From the NCBI RefSeq assembly GCF_032484785.1, contig NZ_JAUETR010000001.1:5335501-5399500 (forward strand): a stretch of 64,000 nt of DNA, written 5' to 3'. The notes under the pieces were generated by a model, which had not been told where the DNA came from, did no database searches, and saw only the letters and a program-made list of their open reading frames with translations. The stretch is from Bradyrhizobium sp. SZCCHNS1050 (GTDB taxonomy: Bacteria > Pseudomonadota > Alphaproteobacteria > Rhizobiales > Xanthobacteraceae). Positions 11,444 through 20,597 of the stretch are shown in pieces. The position numbers were made by a program, and so were the translations under genes. Each line of letters begins with the position of its first letter. Within the stretch, counting starts at the first letter, position 1.

Positions 11444-13975
11444 ATGGACGGCTCGAGCGGCCAGGACCAGGGAGCGAGCGCCGCCGGTCGGCCGGCGGCA
11501 CGTTCTCCGCTGCGCCGGGCCGAGCATTGGGCCCGCGACTATGCCCGGCTCCCCGGCATCCCCGATGAGTTCATCGGGGCCGACGGCCGTCCGCGACCGG
11601 TCTGGACCCGCTTTGCCGAGACCTTCGCCGCACTCGCGCCGAGTGACATCGAGCGCCGCTTCGCCTCCGCCGATCGCCATCTGCGCGAAGCCGGCGTCAC
11701 CTATCGCTCGCCGGGCGACAACGCCGAGCGATCGTGGCCGCTGAGCCATCTGCCGCTGCTGATCGACGAGTCCGAATGGGCGCAACTGTCCCAGGGCATC
11801 GTCCAGCGCGCCGAACTGTTCGAACGGGTGCTGCAGGACATCTATGGCGAGGGACGGCTGGTGGCGAGCGGCGCGCTGCCGGCAGCCGCCGTCGCCGGGT
11901 CCAGCGAATATCTGCGCCCGGTCTGCGGCGTCAAACCGCCCGGCGGCCGCTTCCTCAGCATCTACGCCGCCGATATCGGCCGCGGGCCCGACGGCGGCTG
12001 GTGGGTGCTCAACGACCGCACCCAGGCGCCGTCCGGCATGGGCTATGCGCTGGAAAATCGGCTCGTGCTGTCGCGCGCCTTCTCCTCGATCTACAAGTCC
12101 ATGAACGTGGAGCGGCTCGCGCCGTTCTTCGAAGCATTCCGCGATGCTCTGCGCGCCAGCGCCGATCGTGACGAGCCGCGCATCGGCGTGCTCACGCCGG
12201 GCATGTTCAGCGAGACCTATTTCGAGCACGCGACGCTGGCGCGCTATCTCGGCTTTCTGTTGGTCGAGGGCGACGATCTCGCTGTCAGCGGCGACCGCGT
12301 GCATATCCGCACCGTCGCCGGCCTGAAGCGCGTCGACGTGCTGCTGCGGCGGCTCGATTCCAACTCGCTCGATCCGCTCGAACTCGATGCCGGCTCGCGA
12401 CTCGGCGTCGCCGGCCTGATGGACGTCGTGCGCAAGGGCGGTGTGGTGATCGCCAACATGCCGGGTTCTGGTGTGCTCGAGGCGCGCGCGCTGCTCGGCT
12501 TCCTGCCGAGCCTTGCGCGGCGCGTGCTCGGTGAGGATCTCAAGATCCCGCACATCGCGACCTGGTGGTGCGGCCAGAAGTCCGCACGCGACGAGGTGCT
12601 GTCGCGGCTCGAGGAGTTCGCGATCGAAGGCGCCTATGGCCGCGCCGTGCCGGGCTTCGCAAGCAGCGGTCCGGTGCTGGCTGGTGAGCTCTCGGCCGCC
12701 GAGCGCGAGCGGCTGCGCGCTGCGATCAGCCAGCGCGGCATCGATTATGTCGGACAGGAGGTGGTGCGGCTGTCGACCACGCCGGTGTGGGAGGACGGTC
12801 GGATCGCGCCGCGGCCGTTCGTGCTGCGGGTGTTCGCGGCCGCCACGCCCGACGGCTGGACCGTCATGCCCGGCGGCTTCTGTCGCATCGCCGACAAGCT
12901 CGATGCGCGCGCGGTGTCGATGGGCGATGGCGCGCGCGCCGCCGACGTCTGGGTGGTCGCCGACAAGGCGGTGGCGGCGCGCACCTTGCTGCCGGGCTCC
13001 GACAATGTGCGGATACGCCGCATCGCCGGCGTGCTGCCGAGCCGCGCCGCCGACAATCTGTTCTGGCTCGGACGCTATCTGGAGCGCGCCGAGGCCACCG
13101 TGCGGCTGATCCGGGCGCTCGCAGCCCAGCATCGTGATCCCGGCAAGGGATCGCCGGCGCAGCTCAACACCTCCGAGCGTATCCAGCGGCTGTTGCTGGC
13201 GTGGGGCGCGGTTGAGCAGACCTCGCGCAGCAAGGGATTTCAGGTGGCGGCTGAGGCCCTGCAGGCCGAGGCGCAGTTCGGCTCGGCGCTGTCGCTGCTC
13301 AGATCGGCTCAGCGCACCGCGACCTCGCTGCGCGAGCGCCTCTCGCCCGACGCTTGGCAGGTCATCACCGAGATGCCGAATCGCCTGGCGCAGGAGGCCG
13401 AGGATGAGGACGCCGTCGTCAGCATCGCCGAGCTCACGCTCGACCGGCTTGCGAGCTTCGCCGGCCTTGCCCAGGAGAACATGAACCGCGCCGCCGGCTG
13501 GCGCTTCCTCGACATGGGGCGCCGCGCCGAACGCGCCATCAACACCGCGCGGTTCGCGCGGCAGTTCGGCTATGACGAGGCGACGCCCGAGGATCTCGAC
13601 GTCCTGCTCACGCTGGTCGACTGCCAGATCACCTACCGCTCGCGCTATTTGATCGGCCCGTCGCTGGCGCCGATCCGCGATCTCGTCGTGCTCGACCTCT
13701 ACAATCCGCGCTCGGTCGCGTTCCAGGTCGAGCTGCTCAACGAGCACATCGCGAGCCTCCCGGTGCTGAAGGAGAACGGGCTGATCGAGCGGCCGCAACG
13801 CCTCGCGATCTCGCTGGGCGCGCGGCTGACCGCGGCGGAGGCGGCCCATCTCGATGGCCGCGCCTTGTTTGCACTGGAGCAGGACCTGCTCAATCTGGCG
13901 GAGGCGATCGGTCAGCACTACTTCCCACACGGTCCGAACGCGACGCGGCCGGAAAAGCTGACGGGCCTCGCGTGA
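11444..13975 (+). CDS. Circularly permuted ATP-grasp / Alpha-E fusion protein
   Basis: The 843-residue protein fuses two domains that many bacteria encode separately. Residues about 60-500 form a circularly permuted ATP-grasp domain (LPLLIDESEWAQL, YIYGEG-like QDIYGEGRLV, WWVLNDRTQAPSGMGYALENR, KIPHIATWWCG). From about residue 530 (LPSRAADNLFWLGRYLERAE) an all-helical Alpha-E domain follows. Family analyses predict an amide-bond-forming ligase working with the flanking transglutaminase proteins on an unknown peptide. GGAGGA precedes the ATG; its end overlaps the next gene by 4 bp (GTGA). Confidence 0.87.
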   Translation: MDGSSGQDQGASAAGRPAARSPLRRAEHWARDYARLPGIPDEFIGADGRPRPVWTRFAETFAALAPSDIERRFASADRHLREAGVTYRSPGDNAERSWPLSHLPLLIDESEWAQLSQGIVQRAELFERVLQDIYGEGRLVASGALPAAAVAGSSEYLRPVCGVKPPGGRFLSIYAADIGRGPDGGWWVLNDRTQAPSGMGYALENRLVLSRAFSSIYKSMNVERLAPFFEAFRDALRASADRDEPRIGVLTPGMFSETYFEHATLARYLGFLLVEGDDLAVSGDRVHIRTVAGLKRVDVLLRRLDSNSLDPLELDAGSRLGVAGLMDVVRKGGVVIANMPGSGVLEARALLGFLPSLARRVLGEDLKIPHIATWWCGQKSARDEVLSRLEEFAIEGAYGRAVPGFASSGPVLAGELSAAERERLRAAISQRGIDYVGQEVVRLSTTPVWEDGRIAPRPFVLRVFAAATPDGWTVMPGGFCRIADKLDARAVSMGDGARAADVWVVADKAVAARTLLPGSDNVRIRRIAGVLPSRAADNLFWLGRYLERAEATVRLIRALAAQHRDPGKGSPAQLNTSERIQRLLLAWGAVEQTSRSKGFQVAAEALQAEAQFGSALSLLRSAQRTATSLRERLSPDAWQVITEMPNRLAQEAEDEDAVVSIAELTLDRLASFAGLAQENMNRAAGWRFLDMGRRAERAINTARFARQFGYDEATPEDLDVLLTLVDCQITYRSRYLIGPSLAPIRDLVVLDLYNPRSVAFQVELLNEHIASLPVLKENGLIERPQRLAISLGARLTAAEAAHLDGRALFALEQDLLNLAEAIGQHYFPHGPNATRPEKLTGLA

Positions 13976-14850
13976 TCTACGACATCCGCCATGTCACCAC
14001 CTACGAATACGGGAGTGCCGTCAGCTTCGCGCGCTGCTCGCTGCGCCTGGAGCCGCTCAGCGGCGACGGCCAGGAGTTGATCTCGCACAGCGTTGACATC
14101 CGCCCGCGTCCCTCGGAGCGGACGGCGCGGCGCGATTTCTTCGGCACACTGACCGAGAGCATCGTGATCGACACTCAGCACCGCCACCTGCGCATCGACT
14201 CGCGCTCGCGGGTGAAGCTGTCGCGCACGCCGCCCGAGCGCGATGCGCCGAGTGCGGAGTGGGAGCAGGTGCGCGATGCAGCTTTCGAGGCGACGAGCCT
14301 CGGCCCGTCGTCGCCGATCGGCTACGTCTTCGCCAGCGCGCTGGCGCCGGTGCTGGAGCCGGTGACGGACTACGCCGCGGCGAGCTTCTCCGCCGAGACG
14401 GGGATCGTAGCCGGCGCCGCCGATCTGATGCGGCGCATCCGCAAGGAGTTCAGATACGATCCGAAGGCGACCGTGATCTCGACCCCGCTGCGCGAGGTGT
14501 TCGACAATCGCCACGGCGTCTGCCAGGACTTTGCTCACGTCATGATTGCCGGCCTGCGCGGTCTCGGTCTCCCCGCGGCCTATGTCAGCGGCTATCTGCG
14601 CACCATCCCGCCCGAGGGCCGGCCGCCGCTGCAGGGCGCCGACGCCACCCATGCCTGGGTGTCGCTGTGGTGCGGCGACGACCTCGGCTGGATCGGCTTC
14701 GATCCGACCAACGATCTCCTGGTCGGCAATGATCACATCATCCTCGGCATGGGCCGCGACTTCTCCGACGTCTCGCCGGTCGATGGCATCATCGTCGGCT
14801 CGCGCAAGCAGAAGCTCGGCGTCGCCGTCGATGTCGTGATGGTCGAGTAG
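13972..14850 (+). CDS. Transglutaminase-like cysteine protease family protein
   Basis: This 292-residue protein has an N-terminal beta domain (IYDIRHVTTYEYGSAV) and a transglutaminase core with Cys184 (GVCQDFAHV), His227 (ATHAWVSLW) and Asp244 (GFDPTND) all present. The GTG start overlaps the stop of the ATP-grasp gene (GTGA), so translation is coupled. It is the third member of the Tgl/ATP-grasp-Alpha-E/Tgl locus and probably hydrolyses or transfers an amide bond on the same product. Confidence 0.87.
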   Translation: MIYDIRHVTTYEYGSAVSFARCSLRLEPLSGDGQELISHSVDIRPRPSERTARRDFFGTLTESIVIDTQHRHLRIDSRSRVKLSRTPPERDAPSAEWEQVRDAAFEATSLGPSSPIGYVFASALAPVLEPVTDYAAASFSAETGIVAGAADLMRRIRKEFRYDPKATVISTPLREVFDNRHGVCQDFAHVMIAGLRGLGLPAAYVSGYLRTIPPEGRPPLQGADATHAWVSLWCGDDLGWIGFDPTNDLLVGNDHIILGMGRDFSDVSPVDGIIVGSRKQKLGVAVDVVMVE

Positions 14851-14958
14851 GGTTCCCTGACCGGGAACGGTCGGAACATTTTTCCCGCATCGCACTTGAT
14901 CCGCCCGAGGGGCCCGAATGGGGGCTGGCTGACCCTTTCGAGCGATGGAGTGATCGAC

Positions 14959-15330
14959 ATGAAACGTGTTGCAATCGTCATTGGCCTGGTCGGCGCCTGC
15001 GTCGCCGGCAGCGCCTCGGCCCAGCCGAGTGCGAACCTCACCGGCACCTACCGCTGCATCCAGATGTGCCGCGACGGAATGATCGGCGCGCCGGCCTTCG
15101 TGACGCAGAACGGCGATGCCGTGAACCTGACCACCGAAACCGGCGAGTCCCTCCAGGCCTGGCCGGACTGGAATGCTCCCAATAGCCGGCTTTGGATCGA
15201 CGCACGTGACGAAAGCGCAGTGTATTCGCCCGACGGCATGCGCATCCAGTTCGACGACGGCCGTGTCTGGGAGCGCGACCTGCCGCCGCCGCTCATCGTG
15301 CGCCGCGCGCCGGTGGTGTACGGGCGATAA
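14959..15330 (+). CDS. Small secreted protein of unknown function
   Basis: The 123-residue protein starts with a signal peptide (MKRVAIVIGLVGACVAGSASA, cleavage after ASA). The mature part has two cysteines (YRCIQMCRDG) and ends PPLIVRRAPVVYGR. It would be exported to the periplasm. I do not recognise a named family. A frame upstream of 14959 is open but lacks the signal peptide start. It follows a hairpin (GTTCCC/GGGAAC, 14852-14868) that may end the preceding operon. Confidence 0.7.
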   Translation: MKRVAIVIGLVGACVAGSASAQPSANLTGTYRCIQMCRDGMIGAPAFVTQNGDAVNLTTETGESLQAWPDWNAPNSRLWIDARDESAVYSPDGMRIQFDDGRVWERDLPPPLIVRRAPVVYGR

Positions 15331-16063
15331 GCGATCGCCATTGCTATCGAGGCTCTCGCGCACGCGGGGGCCTTGATTTGCGGGTGAGATGAAAGGTGCC
15401 GGCCTCACGATCCAGTACTCGCCGGAAGGGGTGATGAATCGAGACGCCGCGGCGTACCGGATGCCCGCCTGCGCGGACATGACACGGGGTACGGGGCGGC
15501 GTTCTCGCGACACGATCTGTCCGAGTCATGAAGGATAGCTCGAACCCTCTGAGAACAAGAGGGCGCAGGGAATGCCGGGTGATGGCCTCACCCATGGCCC
15601 GCCTGCGAAAAGAATGCAGGCGGCAGGAACCACAGGTGCAGCCGGATCAACCCGGCATTCCCTGCGCGATGGCTTTACGGCTTATACGTGGTCTCCCTGG
15701 TGCGCCGGGCTTTCTGGCCACCATCCCCAGCGCGATCGTATTGCGCCAGGTTGACACCAGCATCGGGGTGTCGGGACATCACGACTTCACCGTGCGCATC
15801 ATGCCGTTCGTCCGCGCGACTGATCACGCTGCAGCACCACACGCCCACCGCTCCCCAGGCTCCACGTTCGTGACGATCGCGATACGCCCCTCTCACGAGC
15901 CCGGGATGGCCGGAAACATCGGTCTGATGTGCCCGACGACACAAGTGGGCAAGCGTGCGACAAACTGGCACGACGGGCAATTCGGGCATGGCGGATATGC
16001 GCGATCTATTAGTTGTCGTTCAGACAGCGAGCGCCATGCTGAATCCGGCACCAGCAGAGAAGC
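15331..16063. other. Long non-coding, repeat-rich intergenic region
   Basis: These 733 bp carry no convincing gene. Open frames exist on both strands but lack start signals and family resemblance. The segment holds a small hairpin (CCCTCT/AGAGGG, 15545-15563) and a long cruciform (15563-15667). The adjoining text resembles mosaic repeat DNA that I recall from Bradyrhizobium and Rhodopseudomonas genomes. Confidence 0.5.
15563..15667. repeat. Large inverted repeat with perfect 17-bp outer arms
   Basis: GCGCAGGGAATGCCGGG (15563-15579) is the exact reverse complement of CCCGGCATTCCCTGCGC (15651-15667). An inner partial pairing (GCCCGCCTGC with GCAGGCGGC) extends the structure. The element looks like a dispersed chromosomal repeat and could form a cruciform or strong RNA hairpin. 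Confidence 0.75.
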
Positions 16064-16957
16064 TCAGCACTTCCGCATCTGCAAACAATGCTCTCGCCCC
16101 TCGACATCAGTCCGAAACGACTCGATGAAGCCGCCCTGGCGCTGGGTCACATACACGGTCTTGCCGTCGCTGCCGCCGAAGGCGAGGTTGGTCGGCTCCC
16201 TGGCTTTCAGCGCGATCTCCCGGATCATGCGCCCATCCGGCGCCAGCATGGCGATGCTGCCCTTGAGGATGTGCGCGACCAGCAGCCGGCCGCTGGCGTC
16301 GGTGCGCAGTCCGTCGATCGTGTTCGGCTCGAAGGTCTTGATCAGCTTGGGCCGTGTCAGCGCGTCGCCGTCGATCGCATAGGACCAGAGCTCGCCGCTG
16401 TTGGATTCGCCGACATAGAGCGTGCGGCCGTCTGGGCTGAGATCGATGCCGTTGGCGGTGCCCATGGCACGCGGCGCCGACATGGCTGCGCCTTGCAGGG
16501 ATCCGTCGGGTCCTTTCGCGATCCGCCAGATGCGGCCGCTGCGCGCCTTCCAGTTGGGATCGCTCGCATAGATCGTGCCGTCGCGCGCCAGCGTGATGTC
16601 GTTGGGCTGGCTCATGTCATCGGCATGGAAGACGAGGCGGGGCTCGGTCGTGCCGGGGGCGATGGCGAAGATGTTGTGGCGCTTGTAGTCGGCGACGAAC
16701 ATCGTGCCCGTGGCGTCGATGCGGATGGCGTTGCCAATGCTGTTGTCGGGCAGCTCGGTGAACTTTTCGGAGGCCGTCGCCTCCGGCGCGAGCTTGCCGA
16801 TCGTGCCGGCCTTGCCGAGATTGACGACGAACAGATTGCCGTCGCGGTCGACGGCGGGCCCCTCGATGCCGAAGGTGTATTCGCCGGATGGAGTGAGCTG
16901 GGTGCTCTCGAACAGCTTTGGTGCGGCGAGGGTGGGCGCGCTCGCAAGCAAGAGCAT
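16064..16957 (-). CDS. SMP-30/gluconolactonase-type beta-propeller protein
   Basis: This is a secreted six-bladed beta-propeller (about 298 residues from the ATG at 16957) with repeated blades: GPAVDRDGNLFVVN, AIRIDATGTMFVAD, ITLARDGTIYASD, GIDLSPDGRTLYVGES, GLRTDASGRLLVA. That is typical of the SMP-30/gluconolactonase/LRE family, which binds a divalent metal and hydrolyses lactones. The hydrophobic N-terminus (MLLLASAPTLAAP) looks like a signal peptide that has lost its basic start. A TTG at 16972 could add five residues. Upstream lies a dispersed repeat (16984-17121), so the original start may have been replaced. Confidence 0.75.
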   Translation of the reverse strand: MLLLASAPTLAAPKLFESTQLTPSGEYTFGIEGPAVDRDGNLFVVNLGKAGTIGKLAPEATASEKFTELPDNSIGNAIRIDATGTMFVADYKRHNIFAIAPGTTEPRLVFHADDMSQPNDITLARDGTIYASDPNWKARSGRIWRIAKGPDGSLQGAAMSAPRAMGTANGIDLSPDGRTLYVGESNSGELWSYAIDGDALTRPKLIKTFEPNTIDGLRTDASGRLLVAHILKGSIAMLAPDGRMIREIALKAREPTNLAFGGSDGKTVYVTQRQGGFIESFRTDVEGREHCLQMRKC

Positions 16958-16983
16958 GAGAACAGTCGCCAAACCCGAGATGC

Positions 16984-17121
16984 GTAGGGTGGACAAAGGC
17001 GCAGGGCGACGCCGCTTGCGCCCGAACGCACGCTCGTTCGCGCCGTGCCCACCAGCATCAGCACCGGTGCGCGCGGCCGGTGGGCACGCGCCGCCTGCGG
17101 CGGTCGCTTTGCCCGCCCTAC
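16984..17121. repeat. Dispersed palindromic repeat (GTAGGGTGG...CCGCCCTAC type)
   Basis: An outer pair, GTAGGGTGGACAAAGGC (16984-17000) with GCTTTGCCCGCCCTAC (17106-17121), encloses a perfect inner pair, CGTGCCCACC (17044-17053) with GGTGGGCACG (17079-17088). A related piece occurs at 44994-45027. Such 'GTGGGCAAAGGCGC...GCCGTGCCCACC' elements are common between Bradyrhizobium genes. This copy abuts the 5' end of the propeller gene. Confidence 0.7.
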
Positions 17122-17138
17122 GGGCCATTGCAAGCCGG

Positions 17139-19187
17139 TCAGAGCGGCACCAGAAACTGCTGTTGGATGTAATAGCCATTGTCGTCCGTACAGGTGCCGT
17201 TGAGGTAGGTATCGGCGGGCCGGAAGAAACGGCTGAAGCCGGGCTTATTGACGGCAGACCTCTCGGTCATCACGACGACCTTGCCGAACGGGATCTCGCC
17301 GCATTCGCGGCCGTCGCCGGCGAAGAACTTGCGATGCGGAGGGCCGCCCGGTTTCACCCGCATCCTGGTTCCTGGAATCATGCGCGCGACCAGATCGTCC
17401 GCCACATCAAGCACCCTGGCGTAGCCTGGTTCCGTCTTGATGAGGTTGGCGCCCGGCGGCATCTGCCGCTCGGCACCCAATCCGCGCAATCGTTGACGCA
17501 GCCGGCCGGCTTCGGGATCGCCCGGGTAGATCCAGCCGTCTTGCGCCAGCATGAAGCGCAGCACGGCGCGGTCCTTGTCGTCATCGGATTGCCCGGCCTT
17601 GAGGCCGAAATCCGAATGGCAGCCGCTGCAATGTTTTTCGATCAGGCTCCTGCGCACGGTCGTGAGCCGCGCGCGACTCGCCGCGTCCTGCATCACGAAA
17701 GCCGCGAGCCGGTCGATCAGCGCCTCGTTCCTGATGTCGCAGGGCAGGGGGTCGGGGGCCGCCTCGCCTGAGCGGTCGATGCGGATCACGGTCTGGTTCT
17801 TGTCCTCGACCAGCCAGATCGCGCCGTCGTCGGCGATGGTCATGCCGACCGGCGCGCCCTGCGGCCGGATGCCGTTGACGCGATGCCACCCCGTGATGAT
17901 CTCGTCGAACGCCGCGGCCGGCGCGGGACCGGCTGCGGTCTGGAAAGCGCGGCTTGGCTCGGCGGCGCAGCTCACATGGTAGCGCACCGGCGCCGGGCTC
18001 AGCTTGGGGAAGCCGTGGTCGTCGACCTCGAAGGCGAGTAGCCGGCTGCCGGTCGGCCGATAGCCATGCAGGCCGACCAGCAGCTTGCCCTTCAGGTCGT
18101 CGAAGCGATCGCCGGTGTAGTAGAGCATGCCGAGCGGCGCGCCATGCGGCGGCAGCAGCGACCAGGGCTGCTTGTAGAGCGTGGTGGTGTTGCAGAGGTT
18201 CTTGAGCGCGCCGGACTGCAGCACACGCTTGAATTCCGGGCTCGGCGTCGTCAGGTCGTAGCAATAGGGCCAGCCATAGTGGCGGCCTTGCTCGATCGCG
18301 TTGATCTCCTCGTTGGGCGCGAAGATGTCCTGCAGGTCGCGCGCGTTCTCGCCCTGCAGGAACGCGGTGCCGGGATCGGGAAAGCGCGGATGCAGCGCCA
18401 GCGCCATCGAGTTGCGCAAGCCGCGCGCGAACACCTCATGAGGCGGAGCGGAATCGCCGGGTTTCAGCGCTGGAAAGAGGTCGCCGGCGGGCGGCGTGAA
18501 CAACCAGATGGAAGCCAGCGGCGAGGTGCCGTCGCCCGCCGCGCAGGGGCGCGTGATCGGCGCCGGCGACAGGCAGTTGTCGCTGTGCGAGCCGATGTTG
18601 ACGAACAGCCGCCCATTGCGGTCGAAAGCGAAGGCCTTCAGCGGATGCGCACTCTCCGCGATCCGGGTGCCGTCCGGCAAGGTCAGGCGGCGCCCAGGCA
18701 GATCGCGGATGATGGTCTCGATGGTCGCTCTCGGGTTCGCGGCGAGCGGATCGAAGCGGAAGATCGCGGTGTCGGTCGAGGCGTAGATCCTGCCGTCGAG
18801 GCCCGCGGCGAGGCCGAATGGATAGGACAGTCGCGTGACCGCCTCGCGGATGCGCTGGCCCGCGGGCGCTACGGGATCGAGGATGAGGAGGCGGCCGTCG
18901 TCATGGCCCCAGCCGCCCATGTCCGCGACCACGAACAGTTGATGGCCGGGAATCTGCACGATGCTGCGGGGAAATCGCAGGCCGTCGTCGCGACTGGCGA
19001 CGAGGCCGGCGCAGAAGCCGGGCTTCATGTCGATCTGGAGGCGCGGAAAGGTGAGGGCGCCGTCGCCGCAACTGGCCGGGCCGAGCGCGTAGCCGCTGCG
19101 GATCGTCGCGTCGTCGGCGTGGCCAGCTCCGATGCCGATGAGCATGGCGGTCGCGACGGCTGCAAGACTGTGCCACGACCATTCCAT
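17139..19187 (-). CDS. Secreted glucose/sorbosone dehydrogenase-type protein with a haem c site
   Basis: The 682-residue exported protein begins MEWSWHSLAAVATAMLIGIGAG with a signal peptide. Residues about 60-480 form a soluble-quinoprotein-type propeller of the glucose/sorbosone dehydrogenase family (GLAAGLDGRIYAST, VNIGSHSDNC, ARGLRNSMALALHP, IFAPNEEINAIEQGRHYGWPYC, GAPVGMTIADDGAIWLVEDKN). A C-terminal cytochrome-like part has the haem motif CSGCH (Cys520, Cys523, His524). It should oxidise a sugar or alcohol in the periplasm and pass electrons to its own haem. The ATG at 19187 begins a clean signal peptide; a longer frame would overlap nhaD. Confidence 0.83.
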   Translation of the reverse strand: MEWSWHSLAAVATAMLIGIGAGHADDATIRSGYALGPASCGDGALTFPRLQIDMKPGFCAGLVASRDDGLRFPRSIVQIPGHQLFVVADMGGWGHDDGRLLILDPVAPAGQRIREAVTRLSYPFGLAAGLDGRIYASTDTAIFRFDPLAANPRATIETIIRDLPGRRLTLPDGTRIAESAHPLKAFAFDRNGRLFVNIGSHSDNCLSPAPITRPCAAGDGTSPLASIWLFTPPAGDLFPALKPGDSAPPHEVFARGLRNSMALALHPRFPDPGTAFLQGENARDLQDIFAPNEEINAIEQGRHYGWPYCYDLTTPSPEFKRVLQSGALKNLCNTTTLYKQPWSLLPPHGAPLGMLYYTGDRFDDLKGKLLVGLHGYRPTGSRLLAFEVDDHGFPKLSPAPVRYHVSCAAEPSRAFQTAAGPAPAAAFDEIITGWHRVNGIRPQGAPVGMTIADDGAIWLVEDKNQTVIRIDRSGEAAPDPLPCDIRNEALIDRLAAFVMQDAASRARLTTVRRSLIEKHCSGCHSDFGLKAGQSDDDKDRAVLRFMLAQDGWIYPGDPEAGRLRQRLRGLGAERQMPPGANLIKTEPGYARVLDVADDLVARMIPGTRMRVKPGGPPHRKFFAGDGRECGEIPFGKVVVMTERSAVNKPGFSRFFRPADTYLNGTCTDDNGYYIQQQFLVPL

Positions 19188-19200
19188 GCGTCGGTCCCGC

Positions 19201-20484
19201 TCAGTGAAGCAGATTGTATTGGATGATGTAGGCGGCGGCGCCGGCAAAATAGCCGAGCAGGGCGATGCCGCTGATGCGGCGCACGTACCAGAAGAAGTGG
19301 ATGTTCTCGAGCCCCATCGCGGCGACGCCGGCCGCCGAGCCGATGATCAGGATCGAGCCGCCGGTGCCGGCGCAGTAGGCGACGAACTCCCACAGGAAAC
19401 TGTCCGGCGGAAACTGGCTCAGGCTGTACATGCCCATGGATGCTGCGACCAGCGGCACGTTGTCGATGACCGCGCTGGCGAGGCCGAGCACGATCACGAT
19501 CAGGTCGAGCCGGCCGACGGTGCGATCGAGCCATTGCGCCAGCGCCTGCAGGATGTGGGTGTGCTCCAGCGCTGCGACGGCCAGCAGGATGCCGATGAAG
19601 AACACGATCGAGGGCATGTCGATGCGGGTCAGCGCATGTACGAGCGTCAGGCGCTGCTTCTGCTCCGAGGCCTTCTCGCGATGGATGATCTCGCCGACCA
19701 TCCAGAGCAGGCCGAGGCCGAACAGGATGCCCATGAACGGCGGCAGGTGCGTCAGCGCCTTGAACACCGGCACGGCGACCAGGATGCCAAGGCCCATGAA
19801 GAACATCAGATTGCGCTCGAACGGCAGGATCGGGCTGATCGAGGCGAGCCCTGCGCTCGCCGGAGGCGCGAGCTGCTTGCCGCGCAGCGTGACGCTGACG
19901 ACCGCGAGCGGCACCAGCAGGTTCAGGAGCGAGGGGATGAAGACCGACTTCATGATCGCGAGCGGCGTGATCTGGCCGCCGATCCACAGCATGGTGGTGG
20001 TGACGTCGCCGATCGCCGACCACGCGCCGCCGGCATTGGCGGCAATCACGATGATGGCGGCGAACACGAGACGATCTTCGTCACGCCCCGACAGCTTCTT
20101 CATCAGCGACACCATCACGATCGCGGTGGTGAGGTTGTCGAGCATGGCGCTGAGGAAGAAGGTCACGAAGCCGACCAGCCAGACCAGCGTGACCTGATTC
20201 CTGGTGCTGATCAGCGAGGTCACGACCTCGAAGCCGTTGTGCGCGTCGATGACCTCGACGATGGTCATCGCCCCGATCAGGAAGAAGATGATCTGCGCGG
20301 TCGAGGCCACGGACTCGTTGAGTTCAGCCGCAACGGCCGGTGCGGTCCCGCCCATGACGGCGTAGATGGTCCACATCAGGCCGGCACCGACCAGAGCGGT
20401 GGCTGCCTTGTTGATCCGGAACGGATGCTCCAGCGCCACCACGGCATAGGCGAGCGTGAAGACGGCGACGATGGCGGCGGTCAT
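19201..20484 (-). CDS. nhaD: NhaD-type sodium:proton antiporter
   Basis: This 427-residue membrane protein of the ion transporter superfamily has about twelve hydrophobic segments. NhaD-like signatures are present: FFLIGAMTIVEVIDAHNGFEVV, FFLSAMLDNLTTAIVMVSL, IVIAANAGGAWSAIGDVTTTMLW and the second repeat ASAVIDNVPLVAASMGM. It should exchange Na+ (or Li+) for H+ across the inner membrane and aid salt or alkaline tolerance. It is followed 13 bp later by the sugar dehydrogenase gene on the same strand. Confidence 0.88.
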   Translation of the reverse strand: MTAAIVAVFTLAYAVVALEHPFRINKAATALVGAGLMWTIYAVMGGTAPAVAAELNESVASTAQIIFFLIGAMTIVEVIDAHNGFEVVTSLISTRNQVTLVWLVGFVTFFLSAMLDNLTTAIVMVSLMKKLSGRDEDRLVFAAIIVIAANAGGAWSAIGDVTTTMLWIGGQITPLAIMKSVFIPSLLNLLVPLAVVSVTLRGKQLAPPASAGLASISPILPFERNLMFFMGLGILVAVPVFKALTHLPPFMGILFGLGLLWMVGEIIHREKASEQKQRLTLVHALTRIDMPSIVFFIGILLAVAALEHTHILQALAQWLDRTVGRLDLIVIVLGLASAVIDNVPLVAASMGMYSLSQFPPDSFLWEFVAYCAGTGGSILIIGSAAGVAAMGLENIHFFWYVRRISGIALLGYFAGAAAYIIQYNLLH

Positions 20485-20597
20485 GGGCAGGGCATTCCGG
20501 GCTGGATCGGCGGGAGACGGATGGAACTGCCCAAGATATGACCGATCGGCGTCCGGCCAGCAAGCCGTGAGCGCTGTTCAGGCTGGACGAACGCCGG

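Noticed and set aside
15528..16382. A 284-codon plus-strand open frame
   Set aside because: It starts in repeat DNA, runs through an inverted repeat and ends opposite the propeller gene; the product has no family features.
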